From Nostoc desertorum CM1-VF14 (lineage in GTDB: Bacteria > Cyanobacteriota > Cyanobacteriia > Cyanobacteriales > Nostocaceae): 64,000 bases of DNA. Both the position numbers and the translations under genes were made by a program. The notes under the pieces were generated by a model. The model was not told the origin of the DNA. It searched no databases and saw nothing but the letters and a program-made list of their open reading frames with translations. Shown here one piece after another: positions 25,797 to 34,530 of the stretch. Each line of letters begins with the position of its first letter. The first letter of the stretch is position 1. The stretch spans positions 38,463 to 102,462 of the forward strand of contig JAHHHR010000028.1 in NCBI GenBank assembly GCA_019359245.1. Direction: 5' to 3'.

Positions 25797-25935
25797 GGAA
25801 TTAATAGATACAGCGCTTCCCGCTATTATGCAGTACAGTTTCTTCCTTGCCCCTTTATTAGTAGTATACTTTTCAGTTTTAATGATGTACCTCATAGCTG
25901 CCGGAAGTGCTGTATCAGAACTTGTATTCAAGAAG

Positions 25936-26045
25936 GCGCTAATCCTTAATAGGGATTTTGATGAATTGCAATAGAAGGGTGATGTTTTTCTAAGTTTTTG
26001 AAACTGTTGCTTCAATCCTTAATAGGGATTTTCATGAATTGCAAT
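25936..26045 (+). CRISPR. Two-repeat CRISPR relic or mini-array
   Basis: Two 37-bp repeats, 25936-25972 and 26009-26045, share AATCCTTAATAGGGATTTT and TGAATTGCAAT and differ at only a few positions, mostly at the 5' end. They flank one unique 36-bp segment (25973-26008). Repeat length, spacer length and the inner AATCC/GGATT palindrome fit cyanobacterial CRISPR repeats. No cas gene is in the window. With one spacer and 5' divergence it looks like a decayed end or an orphan array. Confidence 0.65.
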
Positions 26046-26175
26046 CTGGCTTCGACAGCAAACAAAGCTAATATTAGGATAAACTAATTCATAAATTGTA
26101 ATATTTGTTGTCGTACTTCTAAATGTACTGATAACCAACAATAAAGTTTTCGCCAATTCCCAATTCAAGGTAGAG

Positions 26176-27009
26176 ATGATGAAAGAAATAACACGCCGCA
26201 AATTTATCGCAACTGCCACCTTGGCAACGGGTTTTGCCCTGGCAGTGCAACCCATTTCGGCTCAAGTCATCACCACCGATGCCGAGGGTTTAATAGCTGG
26301 TGCAGTGAAAATTCCCGTCAAAGATGGCGAAATTCCTGCCTACAGAGCAGTACCTGCAACTGGTAAAAATTTCCCAATTGTTCTAGTACTCCAGGAAATA
26401 TTTGGTGTACATGAGCATATTCAGGATGTCACTCGTCGCTTTGCTCAATTGGGATACTTAGCGATCGCACCGGAATTATTTATCCGTCAAGGTGATGTTA
26501 CTAAGTTAAGCAATATAGACGAAATTCGCCCAATTGTATCCAAAGTGCCAGATGCCCAAGTGTTATCCGATCTTGATGCCACGGTAAACTGGGCAGTGAA
26601 ATCAGCTAAGGGTAATGCTGATAAATTGGCTGTTACAGGCTTTTGTTGGGGCGGTCGCATAACCTGGCTATACGCAGCACATAATCCCAAGGTGAAGGCA
26701 GGTGTGGCTTGGTATGGGCGACTCGTGGGCGATGCTACCGAGCTTCAGCCCCAATATCCTGTTGATATTGCGTCAAAACTGACAGTCCCCGTTCTCGGAC
26801 TCTATGGTGGGAAGGATACAGGTATTCCCCTTGATACAGTAGAGCAGATGCGCGTAGGCTTGAAGGAAAGCAGCAGCAAATCTAAAATCATCGTCTATCC
26901 CGAAGCACCACACGCTTTTTTTGCTGATTATCGCCCCTCCTACCGCGAGGAAGAAGCTAAGGACGGTTGGAAACGTCTTTTGGCATGGTTTAAGCAGCAT
27001 GGTGTGTAA
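26176..27009 (+). CDS. Dienelactone hydrolase family protein with Tat-type signal
   Basis: The 277-residue alpha/beta hydrolase has an N-terminal twin-arginine signal (ITRRKFIATATLATGFALAV, cut near PISAQ), so it is exported folded. The Cys-Asp-His triad of the family is visible: Cys in TGFCWGGRITWLY, Asp in LYGGKDTGIPLD and His in APHAFFADYRPSY. Members hydrolyse lactones or other small esters; the true substrate in cyanobacteria is unknown. AAGGTAGAG precedes two adjacent ATG codons (26176 and 26179). It appears monocistronic. Confidence 0.92.
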   Translation: MMKEITRRKFIATATLATGFALAVQPISAQVITTDAEGLIAGAVKIPVKDGEIPAYRAVPATGKNFPIVLVLQEIFGVHEHIQDVTRRFAQLGYLAIAPELFIRQGDVTKLSNIDEIRPIVSKVPDAQVLSDLDATVNWAVKSAKGNADKLAVTGFCWGGRITWLYAAHNPKVKAGVAWYGRLVGDATELQPQYPVDIASKLTVPVLGLYGGKDTGIPLDTVEQMRVGLKESSSKSKIIVYPEAPHAFFADYRPSYREEEAKDGWKRLLAWFKQHGV

Positions 27010-27205
27010 ATAAGAGGAAAAGGGGCAGGGGGCGGGGAGCAGGGGGGGAATTCCCATACATGAATGTAGTTGCTCTCTAATATCATGTCGGCAAATTAGT
27101 TACAATTACCACATCTGTGCAAAAATCGGAAAACCCTCTTTCCCCCTGCTCCCTGCCCCCTGCCCCCTTCCCCCTGCTCCCCTGCCTCTTTGGTAAGTCT
27201 GCAAA

Positions 27206-27235
27206 ACAAAAAAAGCCTCCCATACCAGGAGGCTT
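27206..27235 (-). terminator. Rho-independent terminator of the repeat membrane protein gene
   Basis: The stem AAGCCTCC (27213-27220) / GGAGGCTT (27228-27235) has a 7-base loop. Read on the minus strand it is followed by a run of Ts, 30 bp after the stop at 27266. Confidence 0.85.
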
Positions 27236-27265
27236 AAAAGTTAGCGGAGAAAATTTGTCAATCTA

Positions 27266-30200
27266 CTACTGTGTAGCTACAGCGATCACTCCTCCTAATG
27301 CAGAGAAAATCGCGGAGACGGTTGCTGTGGCAAACAGCCACCAAGATGCTGAAGCTGCGGCTTTGCGGGTTTCTTCTGCTTGCCGCTGTGCTTGATGCTT
27401 CACTTCTTCAAGACGGCGTTGCGCTTCATGCTGTATGCGTTCTGCACGTTGCAATACTGTGTTGCGGGCCCGTTCAATTTGGTCGATGACCCGGTTGGCA
27501 TCTTCCTCAGAGATGTCCTCACGAGAACTCATAATTGCTACTAGGGTATCACGGTCAAAAGAAGATAGGCGATCGCGCAGGGCATCAAACCCTGCTTGAG
27601 GATCTTCAAAAAATGTGCGGACATCGCGCTTGATACTATCATAGTTAAGTTCCGGGCGATCCAAGGAGTTGAGATAGTTACGAATGCGGGCAAAAACCCC
27701 ATCAATCGCATCTTGAATGCCTCGTTGGATGTTCCGTACTTGTTCTACAAATTGATCCCTGACGGACACAATGTTATCGGCAATCCGCGTTGCTTCTTCA
27801 TCAGAAATATCTTCCCGAATTTTCAGCAAGGCGATGATGGTAGAACGATCAAAATGGGAAAGGCGATCGCTTAAAGTTTCTACCCCAACTCGCGGATCGT
27901 GTAACAGTAGTTGCAAGTCGCGTTTAATACCTTCTGGATTAAGTTCTCCCTTGCCAGTTTGACGCAAATACTCTTCCAAATAAGCTTTGAATGTTTCCGC
28001 TCTTTGCTGTGTGCGGGTAGCTAAACGACGAGGCGCACGCACAAAGTTGCGAATCGAAGTTTGCGTGGAATCAATGATTTGATTGATTTGTTCTTCATTC
28101 AAGTCTTGACGTTGACTGAGTAACTTCACCAGTGTATCCCGGTCTACTTGCGACAACCGACGGCGTAGTGCTACGGCTCCCTCTTTGGGATTTTCAAACA
28201 ATCTGGTCAAATCTCGCTGGATACCTTCTGGGTTCAATTCTTGTTTACCAGTATTCCGCAGATAATCTGCGATCGTGGTAGTAACAGAATCATATTGATC
28301 TTTGGCTTTATCTATTACAGCTTGCGGTGTGTGGCGAATGTTATGCCACGACTCTTCAGCAGTATTAATGATTTGATTAACTTGATCTTCACTCAAATCT
28401 TGCCGTTGACCCAACAATTGTACTAAGGTATCGCGGTCAAAGCGAGACAACCTCGCCCGAATTGAGCTAATTCCAGCTTGAGGATCTTCCAGTAACCTTT
28501 TAAACTCTGCGCGGATAGCATCAGGATTAAGTTCTTCTTTTCCTGTATTACGCAGATATGATTCTACATTCAACCAGAGGGTTTCTGCTTGATATTGCGC
28601 CTGTTCTGCCAATCCTTTAGATTCTACCAAGACGCGATCGCGTTGTTTTTCCAACTCGTCCAGAATGCTGTCTACTTCATATAGTTGAACATCATTCCGT
28701 TCAAGTAATATCGCCCGAATTTCCTGACGATCAAGGTGCGCTAGTCGCAATGTCAGAGTTTCATAATCTGCATCTGGATCTTGCAACAGTGGTTTAAAAT
28801 TCTGCTCAATGCCTTCGGGAGTCAAATCTGCTTTTGGGGTAACCAGCAGATAACTTTCTACTGCACGTTGCAAGTCTTGGACTATCTCTCTTTCTTCGAT
28901 AGCTCTAACTGTCACTATCACATCTTGGCGGACAGCTTCTAACTGATCTGCAATGCGCTGAATTTGGGCTTGGGTAAGTAGTCCCCTTTGTTGCAGGATA
29001 TTAACGAAATCGTTACGGGATAAACCTTCTAGTTCCCTGCGGACTATTCCAGGGTCGGCTGCTGGGTCGTAAATCACATCACGAAATTCTTGGGCAATTC
29101 TTTCCTGGCTCAGTTGCCAAGCATAAGTCGTGTGCAGATAGTTTTCGACATCAGCCCGAATTGGGCTATAGGGTTGTGATGGTGTTGGCAGTCCTAACTT
29201 ATCTGCTTGTTGGGTGACTTTATCTTTGGCGGTGGTGAGGCTACGCAAGATTTTTTCTACATCCAAATCAGGCAAATCTGCCCGTCCCAATACAGTGGCG
29301 GTTAAGGCCGATAGTGCTTGCTGGATTGTACTTTGCATTGGTCCAGGGGCTGCCTTTTGGTTTTGGTCAGCTTCTTTGGAACCACTCTGTTCTGCTAATA
29401 ACCGATCCAGTTTGGCGTTGAGTTCATCTGTTTTGTTTTGTCCTGCTGGAAGTGATTTCAGATAATCCATCAACTCACCTAGGCGGTCTTGGGTGGGTGA
29501 TTGCTGGCTCACTACCTGTTGCCAAACTTTATACAAGGTATCAGCAATCCGGCTAACGTCTTTTTTGGAAAGGTCGGTGCGGCTGCTAACTAACTCGATA
29601 AACTTCTGGCGGTCGATGTTGCGAATATCTGGAGTCCCTGCGATCGCTTTTAATTGGGGATCGTTGAGTAAATTTTCAAAGTCACTCCGAATCTTTGACA
29701 AATCTAGCTCTGGAGGACGCAGCTTGTCTAAGTAATCTTCTATATTCTCGCGGATACTTCCAGGGTCGATGGCGCTCCCTAATTCTCGACGGATAGCAGC
29801 GGCGGCGGCTTCAGCTGTTGCTACAACTTGGTTGTTGACAGCTTTTGCGCCCAGTGCGGCGGTGGCTGTGCCCATAATCGCTTGAAAACCGGAAGTTGCC
29901 GTATTAACGACTGAGCCAATTAAGGAACCTACGGTGGTGGAACTTACCCAAACCAAGAGCAAAAAGTAAGCGCCCCAAATTACTAAACCGAGAATCGCCC
30001 CTAATACTGGGTCTAAGATTACAAGGCTCAATTTAACCGCAAGAAAAGAAGCAATTAATAAGGCGATCGTCACAGTGACTAATGTCCAAATCCCCACTGC
30101 GGTGCCAATTTTGCGAATGTTACCGCCCAAACTTCCGGCTTCCCCAGTGTTATCTGAATCTGAGTCAGATGAGTGGCCCAGATAGGAAATACCGGCTGCA

Positions 30201-30394
30201 AGGGAGAGATTAGTTAAAACTAATTGGAAAGCAAAGGCTAAAATCACGCCGGAGATTAAAGCCACAAAAAAGCGCGGCCCGGAAGTGAGAACCGATGCCT
30301 GTGCTGGCGTGACGTTTGAGGGATCTACTGGAATCTGTGCCACCCACAATAGTGGTTTGTAGAGTCCCAGCATGATGTCCGTACTTTGGAACAT
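27266..30394 (-). CDS. Large membrane protein with seven internal repeats, function unknown
   Basis: The 1042-residue protein has an N-terminal hydrophobic part of about 200 residues with four or five membrane helices (RFFVALISGVILAFAFQLVL, LGLVIWGAYFLLLVWVSSTT). A long helical region and a final C-terminal hydrophobic helix (SWWLFATATVSAIFSALGGV) follow. The soluble region carries about seven repeats of roughly 80-100 residues. A repeat core reads NPEGIQRDLTRLFENP, then LRRRLSQVDRDTLVKLLSQR, then DLNEEQINQI; copies four to seven are best conserved. The ATG at 30392-30394 is chosen because AGAAGGA lies 6-8 bp upstream; the frame is open 66 bp further. It is not a recognised enzyme. A scaffold or tether role is possible. 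Confidence 0.8.
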   Translation of the reverse strand: MFQSTDIMLGLYKPLLWVAQIPVDPSNVTPAQASVLTSGPRFFVALISGVILAFAFQLVLTNLSLAAGISYLGHSSDSDSDNTGEAGSLGGNIRKIGTAVGIWTLVTVTIALLIASFLAVKLSLVILDPVLGAILGLVIWGAYFLLLVWVSSTTVGSLIGSVVNTATSGFQAIMGTATAALGAKAVNNQVVATAEAAAAAIRRELGSAIDPGSIRENIEDYLDKLRPPELDLSKIRSDFENLLNDPQLKAIAGTPDIRNIDRQKFIELVSSRTDLSKKDVSRIADTLYKVWQQVVSQQSPTQDRLGELMDYLKSLPAGQNKTDELNAKLDRLLAEQSGSKEADQNQKAAPGPMQSTIQQALSALTATVLGRADLPDLDVEKILRSLTTAKDKVTQQADKLGLPTPSQPYSPIRADVENYLHTTYAWQLSQERIAQEFRDVIYDPAADPGIVRRELEGLSRNDFVNILQQRGLLTQAQIQRIADQLEAVRQDVIVTVRAIEEREIVQDLQRAVESYLLVTPKADLTPEGIEQNFKPLLQDPDADYETLTLRLAHLDRQEIRAILLERNDVQLYEVDSILDELEKQRDRVLVESKGLAEQAQYQAETLWLNVESYLRNTGKEELNPDAIRAEFKRLLEDPQAGISSIRARLSRFDRDTLVQLLGQRQDLSEDQVNQIINTAEESWHNIRHTPQAVIDKAKDQYDSVTTTIADYLRNTGKQELNPEGIQRDLTRLFENPKEGAVALRRRLSQVDRDTLVKLLSQRQDLNEEQINQIIDSTQTSIRNFVRAPRRLATRTQQRAETFKAYLEEYLRQTGKGELNPEGIKRDLQLLLHDPRVGVETLSDRLSHFDRSTIIALLKIREDISDEEATRIADNIVSVRDQFVEQVRNIQRGIQDAIDGVFARIRNYLNSLDRPELNYDSIKRDVRTFFEDPQAGFDALRDRLSSFDRDTLVAIMSSREDISEEDANRVIDQIERARNTVLQRAERIQHEAQRRLEEVKHQAQRQAEETRKAAASASWWLFATATVSAIFSALGGVIAVATQ

Positions 30395-30893
30395 TGTATT
30401 TCCTTCTACTAAGTTTAAATTTGGGGAATTAAGGGGAATTAAGAATTTCTTGAGAAGCAACTCTTAGTATTTATGTTTGTACCTATGGCAATACCTAACT
30501 CTCACTAGCTCAGAATCCTGGAATTTAGCTGTTTAAAGCATCTCTCTAAAGATTGAAAAGTGTATCCAGCGGAAGATATAACTTTTACTATGTCGGTGGA
30601 AATCTTAATCAAATTGCCACCTACTATTAATTATGTATAACTAATTTTTAATTTTTAATTGCTTTTTTGTAGCAATTGATTCTGTTTGAATTATATTTCG
30701 TTCCCAGCTACTTTACATTTATTTACATATTTCTTTTTGGTCACCCTCTCAAGGTGGATTTGTCTAAAAAAATACCTTTCTGATAATCGTCCAGAAGAAG
30801 TGCCTGCGGTTTGTGCCCATAGGCATAAATATGTCTAGTTATAAACAGCTACATTAAAGTTAACAAATGAAACGAAACGTTGAGGACAAAGAA
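30395..30893. other. Intergenic region upstream of the hli array
   Basis: A non-coding, AT-rich stretch between the leftward repeat protein gene and the rightward hli array. It must contain both promoters. No gene is recognised. Confidence 0.45.
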
Positions 30894-31095
30894 ATGGCAA
30901 CTCGTTCTTCTATATATTTGCCACTATTTCCAACAGAATGAATCGCAAAGATCGCAATGAATTCTGTTTGGCTGGACTCCTCAAACCGAAATTTGGAACG
31001 TTCGTTTTGCAATTATTGGCTTCTTGCCTACTTACTTTTGGGATGTAGCCGATTATAGCGTTCTGAGCGACGTTCTACGCATAATTGGCTACTAG
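30894..31095 (+). pseudogene. Decayed high-light-inducible (hli) gene
   Basis: The first unit of the hli tandem array. It keeps the ATGGCAACTCG start, the downstream LFGWTPQ-equivalent region and the same ending (ATTGGCTACTAG) and spacer as the live copies. It has an in-frame TGA after about 16 codons, a small deletion around 30968 and an altered chlorophyll-binding motif (WNVRFAIIG instead of WNGRFAAIG). It is not expected to make a functional protein. Confidence 0.85.
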
Positions 31096-31138
31096 AGCAT
31101 TAAACACCTGAAAAATTACTAGATATTGGAGAAAAAAA

Positions 31139-31351
31139 ATGGCAACTCAAGGAACTCGTCCTTCTACTGATTTACCACCTGTTGCAGCAGAATACAACGG
31201 TCGCGATCGCAATGAATTTCTGTTTGGCTGGACACCTCAAGCTGAACTTTGGAATGGTCGTTTTGCAGCAATTGGTTTTCTAGCCTATTTATTGTGGGAT
31301 TTGGCTGGTTATAGCGTTGTTCGTGACGTTCTACGCATAGTTGGCTACTAA
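31139..31351 (+). CDS. High-light-inducible protein (HLIP), array copy 1
   Basis: The 70-residue one-helix thylakoid protein carries the chlorophyll-a/b-binding motif ELWNGRFAAIGFLAYLLWDL. HLIPs bind chlorophyll and carotenoid and protect photosystem assembly intermediates under light stress. The start is preceded by GGAG. This copy has GRDRNEF before the helix and is identical in protein sequence to copy 3 (31650). The DNA unit repeats every 255-256 bp, including the spacer. High-light regulation is expected from the family but no specific promoter element was identified. Confidence 0.95.
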   Translation: MATQGTRPSTDLPPVAAEYNGRDRNEFLFGWTPQAELWNGRFAAIGFLAYLLWDLAGYSVVRDVLRIVGY

Positions 31352-31393
31352 AGCATTAAACATTTGAAAAATTACTAGATATTGGAGAAAAAA

Positions 31394-31606
31394 ATGGCAA
31401 CTCAAGAAACTCGTCCTTCTACTGATTTACCACCTGTTGCAGCAGAATACAACGGAGTAGATCGCAATGCATTTCTGTTTGGCTGGACACCTCAAGCTGA
31501 ACTTTGGAATGGTCGCTTGGCAGCAATTGGTTTTCTAGCCTATTTATTGTGGGATTTGGCTGGTTATAGCGTTGTTCGTGACGTTCTACGCATAGTTGGC
31601 TACTAG
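31394..31606 (+). CDS. High-light-inducible protein (HLIP), array copy 2
   Basis: The 70-residue HLIP belongs to the second sequence type in the array, with GVDRNAF before the helix and ELWNGRLAAIGFLAYLLWDL as the pigment-binding segment. It ends in VVRDVLRIVGY like copies 1 and 3. An upstream in-frame ATG at 31382 lies inside the ribosome-binding region (TTGGAGAAAAAA), so 31394 is preferred by comparison with the other copies. It should act in the thylakoid membrane, probably as a dimer with another HLIP or partner. Confidence 0.95.
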   Translation: MATQETRPSTDLPPVAAEYNGVDRNAFLFGWTPQAELWNGRLAAIGFLAYLLWDLAGYSVVRDVLRIVGY

Positions 31607-31649
31607 AGCATTAAACACCTGAAAAATTACTAGATATTGGAGAAAAAAA

Positions 31650-31862
31650 ATGGCAACTCAAGGAACTCGTCCTTCTACTGATTTACCACCTGTTGCAGCA
31701 GAATACAACGGTCGCGATCGCAATGAATTTCTGTTTGGCTGGACACCTCAAGCTGAACTTTGGAACGGTCGCTTTGCAGCAATTGGTTTTCTAGCCTATT
31801 TGCTTTGGGATTTGGCTGGCTATAGCGTTGTTCGTGACGTTCTACGCATAGTTGGCTACTAG
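31650..31862 (+). CDS. High-light-inducible protein (HLIP), array copy 3
   Basis: The 70-residue HLIP is identical in amino-acid sequence to copy 1, with a few synonymous base changes (for example in GCC TAT TTG CTT TGG). The 43-bp spacers before copies 1, 2 and 3 are nearly identical, showing duplication of whole units rather than of coding sequence alone. Pigment-binding motif ELWNGRFAAIG is intact. Confidence 0.95.
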   Translation: MATQGTRPSTDLPPVAAEYNGRDRNEFLFGWTPQAELWNGRFAAIGFLAYLLWDLAGYSVVRDVLRIVGY

Positions 31863-31905
31863 AGCATTAAACATCTGAAAAATTACTAGATATTGGAGAA
31901 AAAAA

Positions 31906-32115
31906 ATGGCAACTCAAGGAACTCGTCCTTCTACTGATTTACCACCTGTTGCAGCAGAATACAACGGCGTAGATCGCAACGCATTTCTGTTTGGCTGGAC
32001 ACCTCAAGCCGAACTTTGGAACGGTCGCTTGGCAGCAATTGGTTTTCTAGCCTATTTGCTTTGGGATTTAGCAGGTTATAGCGTCTTAAGGGACGTGCTA
32101 CACCTAATTAATTAG
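31906..32115 (+). CDS. High-light-inducible protein (HLIP), array copy 4
   Basis: The 69-residue last copy is of the GVDRNAF/WNGRLAAIG type like copy 2. Its C-terminus is different (SVLRDVLHLIN instead of SVVRDVLRIVGY), which suggests it is the ancestral end of the array with the others generated by unit duplication. A weak hairpin terminator follows at 32174-32199. Confidence 0.95.
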   Translation: MATQGTRPSTDLPPVAAEYNGVDRNAFLFGWTPQAELWNGRLAAIGFLAYLLWDLAGYSVLRDVLHLIN

Positions 32116-32173
32116 TTATTAGCAATAGCTCAGGATTGATAAGTGTCTGAGTATAAATAAAGATAGTACTCAC

Positions 32174-32199
32174 TAACCCGGCTTCTTACCAAAAGTCGG
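32174..32199 (+). terminator. Probable terminator of the hli array
   Basis: CCCGGCTT and AAGTCGGG form an 8-bp stem with one G-U pair about 65 bp after the last hli stop. It is followed by ATTTAT, so the T-run is weak. Confidence 0.55.
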
Positions 32200-32248
32200 G
32201 ATTTATCTCCTGAGCATTTTATATTTAATTAGGTTCACCCTTGCCTAT

Positions 32249-33586
32249 CTAGAGCAAAAAGCGAACCAACACATACAAAGCTGAAGTTAGTAGTTGCAAT
32301 ACCATAACTGGAATACCGTAGTGTAGAAAAGTTTTAAAAGAGATGCGGCGTCCGTGTTGCTCAGAAATACCTGCGGCTACGATATTAGATGATGCACCTA
32401 CTAGTGTGCCATTACCTCCCAAAGTTGCACCAAACATCATCGCATAAAAAAGCGGTAACACTTCTGGGGGAAACTGCCCTTGAAAGTCCTGTGCTAAAAC
32501 TTCGGGGGGTGCTAATCCCACAGTAACAATGTATTGTTTAAGTAAGGGAACCATCCCCACCACTAAAGGAATATTGGGCACTACGCTGGATAATATCCCT
32601 ACAGAAAATAATAAAACTAGGGAACCAAGGACAATATTTTTTCCTAAAATTACTGCTAATACTCCTGATAAGCCATTAATTACACCTGTTTTTTCTAGTC
32701 CTCCAATTAATACAAAAATACTCATAAAAAATATTAATGTACTCCAGTCTACATCTCGCAAAATGTTGTTGACTGAATCAATTTTGCTATGGTGAGATAA
32801 AAGCAAAGCTAAAGCTGCTCCTAACAAAGCTACGGCAGCAGGCGAGATAGGAACTGGTAGAGATTCTCCAATCACAAAAAATAGCAGGACAAAAAATACA
32901 ATAACTGCACCTACGCTTAAAGCTCGCGGATGATTGATTTGTGGGTGTGGCAGTTCTTCAAGATTATCTAACTGTGTATTCCAAATTTTATGGAATAAAA
33001 ATGGTAGTGTTGCAATTACTACGGCAACGGCAATTACTCCCCCTAAACTTAATTTAAACAAATAATCTATAAAGCTGATATTCACAGCATCGCCAACGAT
33101 AAATGTAGCTGGATCTCCAACTAAAGTAAGCAGTCCAGCACTATTAGCAACAAACACCATTAAAATCAACAATGGTACGAAATTTATCCCAACTTCTTGC
33201 GCCATTGGTGGAATTAAAGGTGCTAGCAACATTACTGTTGTGGCATTTGGTAAGACTGCACAGATGGGTGTCACAATAGCTACGATACCAAGTAATAGAC
33301 GCTTGCCTTGTCCTTTAGCTATGAGTACTATTTGAGTAGCTAAATAATCGAATATCTTAGTAGGTTCAAAAGCCCGGACTAACACCATAACTCCAAAGAA
33401 TAAACCGAGTGTTCCATGACTGTTGCCGATGTAACCAACAGCTTCTTGTAAAGTCATAACGTTGGTAAAAACTAATAACAATGCTCCCAATAATGCAGCA
33501 ATAGTAAGATGTACCCATTCCGTCATTACTAAGATAATGACGCTTATAAATGTAATCACACTAAGGATTGCTTGCCAGCTTTCCAC
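32249..33586 (-). CDS. SLC13/ArsB-NhaD superfamily permease
   Basis: The 445-residue membrane protein has about eleven hydrophobic segments in two similar halves. The conserved helical hairpin of the ion-transporter superfamily is visible in VLPNATTVMLLAPLIPPMAQ and again near LSSVVPNIPLVVGMVPLLKQ, with NGTLVGASSNIVAAGISEQH in the second half. Members move arsenite, sodium, citrate or other anions; the substrate here cannot be fixed. It lies 113 bp downstream of the universal stress protein gene on the same strand but behind a Rho-independent terminator (33625-33648), so read-through or its own promoter drives it. Confidence 0.85.
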   Translation of the reverse strand: MESWQAILSVITFISVIILVMTEWVHLTIAALLGALLLVFTNVMTLQEAVGYIGNSHGTLGLFFGVMVLVRAFEPTKIFDYLATQIVLIAKGQGKRLLLGIVAIVTPICAVLPNATTVMLLAPLIPPMAQEVGINFVPLLILMVFVANSAGLLTLVGDPATFIVGDAVNISFIDYLFKLSLGGVIAVAVVIATLPFLFHKIWNTQLDNLEELPHPQINHPRALSVGAVIVFFVLLFFVIGESLPVPISPAAVALLGAALALLLSHHSKIDSVNNILRDVDWSTLIFFMSIFVLIGGLEKTGVINGLSGVLAVILGKNIVLGSLVLLFSVGILSSVVPNIPLVVGMVPLLKQYIVTVGLAPPEVLAQDFQGQFPPEVLPLFYAMMFGATLGGNGTLVGASSNIVAAGISEQHGRRISFKTFLHYGIPVMVLQLLTSALYVLVRFLL

Positions 33587-33624
33587 ACCCTACCTCCCGA
33601 AGTTTAATTGGTTGCATAGTAGCG

Positions 33625-33648
33625 AAAAAAGCCACCTACTTGTAGGTG
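33625..33648 (-). terminator. Rho-independent terminator after the universal stress protein gene
   Basis: CACCTAC (33633-33639) and GTAGGTG (33642-33648) form a tight stem. On the minus strand a G-C pair extends it and six Ts (33625-33630) follow. Confidence 0.85.
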
Positions 33649-33699
33649 ACTTCTCTATCATTACAATTAGATAAAAATTACTGAAATTCTTACGAGTAA

Positions 33700-34335
33700 T
33701 TATTCATCGATACAACTGGGAATACCCAAAACGGCACAGGGAAAATTAGAACCTAGAGCCTCAATCATCGGATGATCAACAGATTTGCAACCGAGAAACA
33801 AAATATCGGCAGTTTCTGATTCAACAACTCTGTTAAGTTCTGTGGAAATGACGCCAAACCGCAAATGAGACTTGAAGGAACCCTGCCATTCTTCAGCTAG
33901 ACTTCGGGCTTGCCAGAGAATTATATCTGCTTGTTGCAGGGGAGTTACCACTGTCTGCAATTGGGGTTGAGTTAATACCTGTGTGGCAGACTTTGATATT
34001 TCAGTGATATGACGCTCCAATTGAGGTTGTTGTTCTGGAAAAGTTAAGATATTTGAATACTGGCTGCTTTGATTATCTTCTATCACATAAACGGCTTGAA
34101 CTGTGACTTCTGCATTAGTCGCTAAACGCGTTTGATGAGCAATCCAAAAAGCAATATCTAGCGCCGTATGACTGTTAGGAGATGCGTCATAGGCAACAAT
34201 TAAATTAACTGCCTTTTCTCTTTGAGGTTTGTTAAAAAAAGGTTCTTTTGGTTCTGGCAACAGTACCATTTGTTCAATTAAGTCATCTCGACCTACGGCA
34301 CTTTGCAGACGTGCTAACATTGGCTTAATTTGCAC
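33700..34335 (-). CDS. Universal stress protein (UspA family)
   Basis: The 211-residue protein has one Usp domain. The N-terminal strand and acidic residue appear as AVNLIVAYDASPNSHTALDI (about residues 44-63), and the C-terminal strand as ETADILFLGCKSVDH. The glycine-rich ATP-binding loop G-x2-G-x9-G-S/T is not clearly present, so it may belong to the non-ATP-binding class. An N-terminal extension of about 40 residues precedes the domain. Its leader holds a c-di-AMP riboswitch (34528-34645) and a hairpin at 34480-34530, so expression is probably set by c-di-AMP. A terminator follows. Confidence 0.85.
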   Translation of the reverse strand: MQIKPMLARLQSAVGRDDLIEQMVLLPEPKEPFFNKPQREKAVNLIVAYDASPNSHTALDIAFWIAHQTRLATNAEVTVQAVYVIEDNQSSQYSNILTFPEQQPQLERHITEISKSATQVLTQPQLQTVVTPLQQADIILWQARSLAEEWQGSFKSHLRFGVISTELNRVVESETADILFLGCKSVDHPMIEALGSNFPCAVLGIPSCIDE

Positions 34336-34479
34336 AGTTTTACTTCTCCCAATGAAATGATTTAGTAATGAGAGGTAGGGTGATTAATTTTAGATTTTGG
34401 ACTTTGGCTACACTCAGTTGAACGATTTTGGATTTTAGATTGAGTGACGATAACCAAAAGTTGAAATCTTAAAATTAGT

Positions 34480-34530
34480 CAAGGAAACCCCAATAATAAC
34501 TGTATTACAGCCAAACTCTTGGGGGTTCCT
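34480..34530 (-). terminator. Hairpin of the riboswitch expression platform
   Basis: Arms 34480-34492 and 34518-34530 (AAGGAAACCCCAA and TTGGGGGTTCCTT) pair at 12 of 13 positions. On the minus strand the hairpin lies directly after the riboswitch core and its 5' arm overlaps the aptamer-side pairing segment TGGAAGG. It is a likely ligand-controlled terminator, although the T-run after it is short. Confidence 0.6.

Noticed and set aside
25720..25974. An 84-codon frame over the end of the methyltransferase remnant and the first CRISPR-like repeat
   Set aside because: Its first part is pseudogene sequence after a frameshift and its last part is repeat DNA; it is not a separate gene.
27010..27205. 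G- and C-run strings (AGGGGCAGGGGGCGGGGAGC and CCCTGCTCCCTGCCCCCTGC) as possible G-quadruplex or regulatory DNA
   Set aside because: They are common low-complexity repeats between genes in these genomes, and nothing ties them to a function here.
33586..34335. Universal stress protein and SLC13 permease genes as one riboswitch-controlled operon
   Set aside because: A hairpin followed by six Ts at 33625-33648 separates them, so tight co-regulation cannot be claimed.
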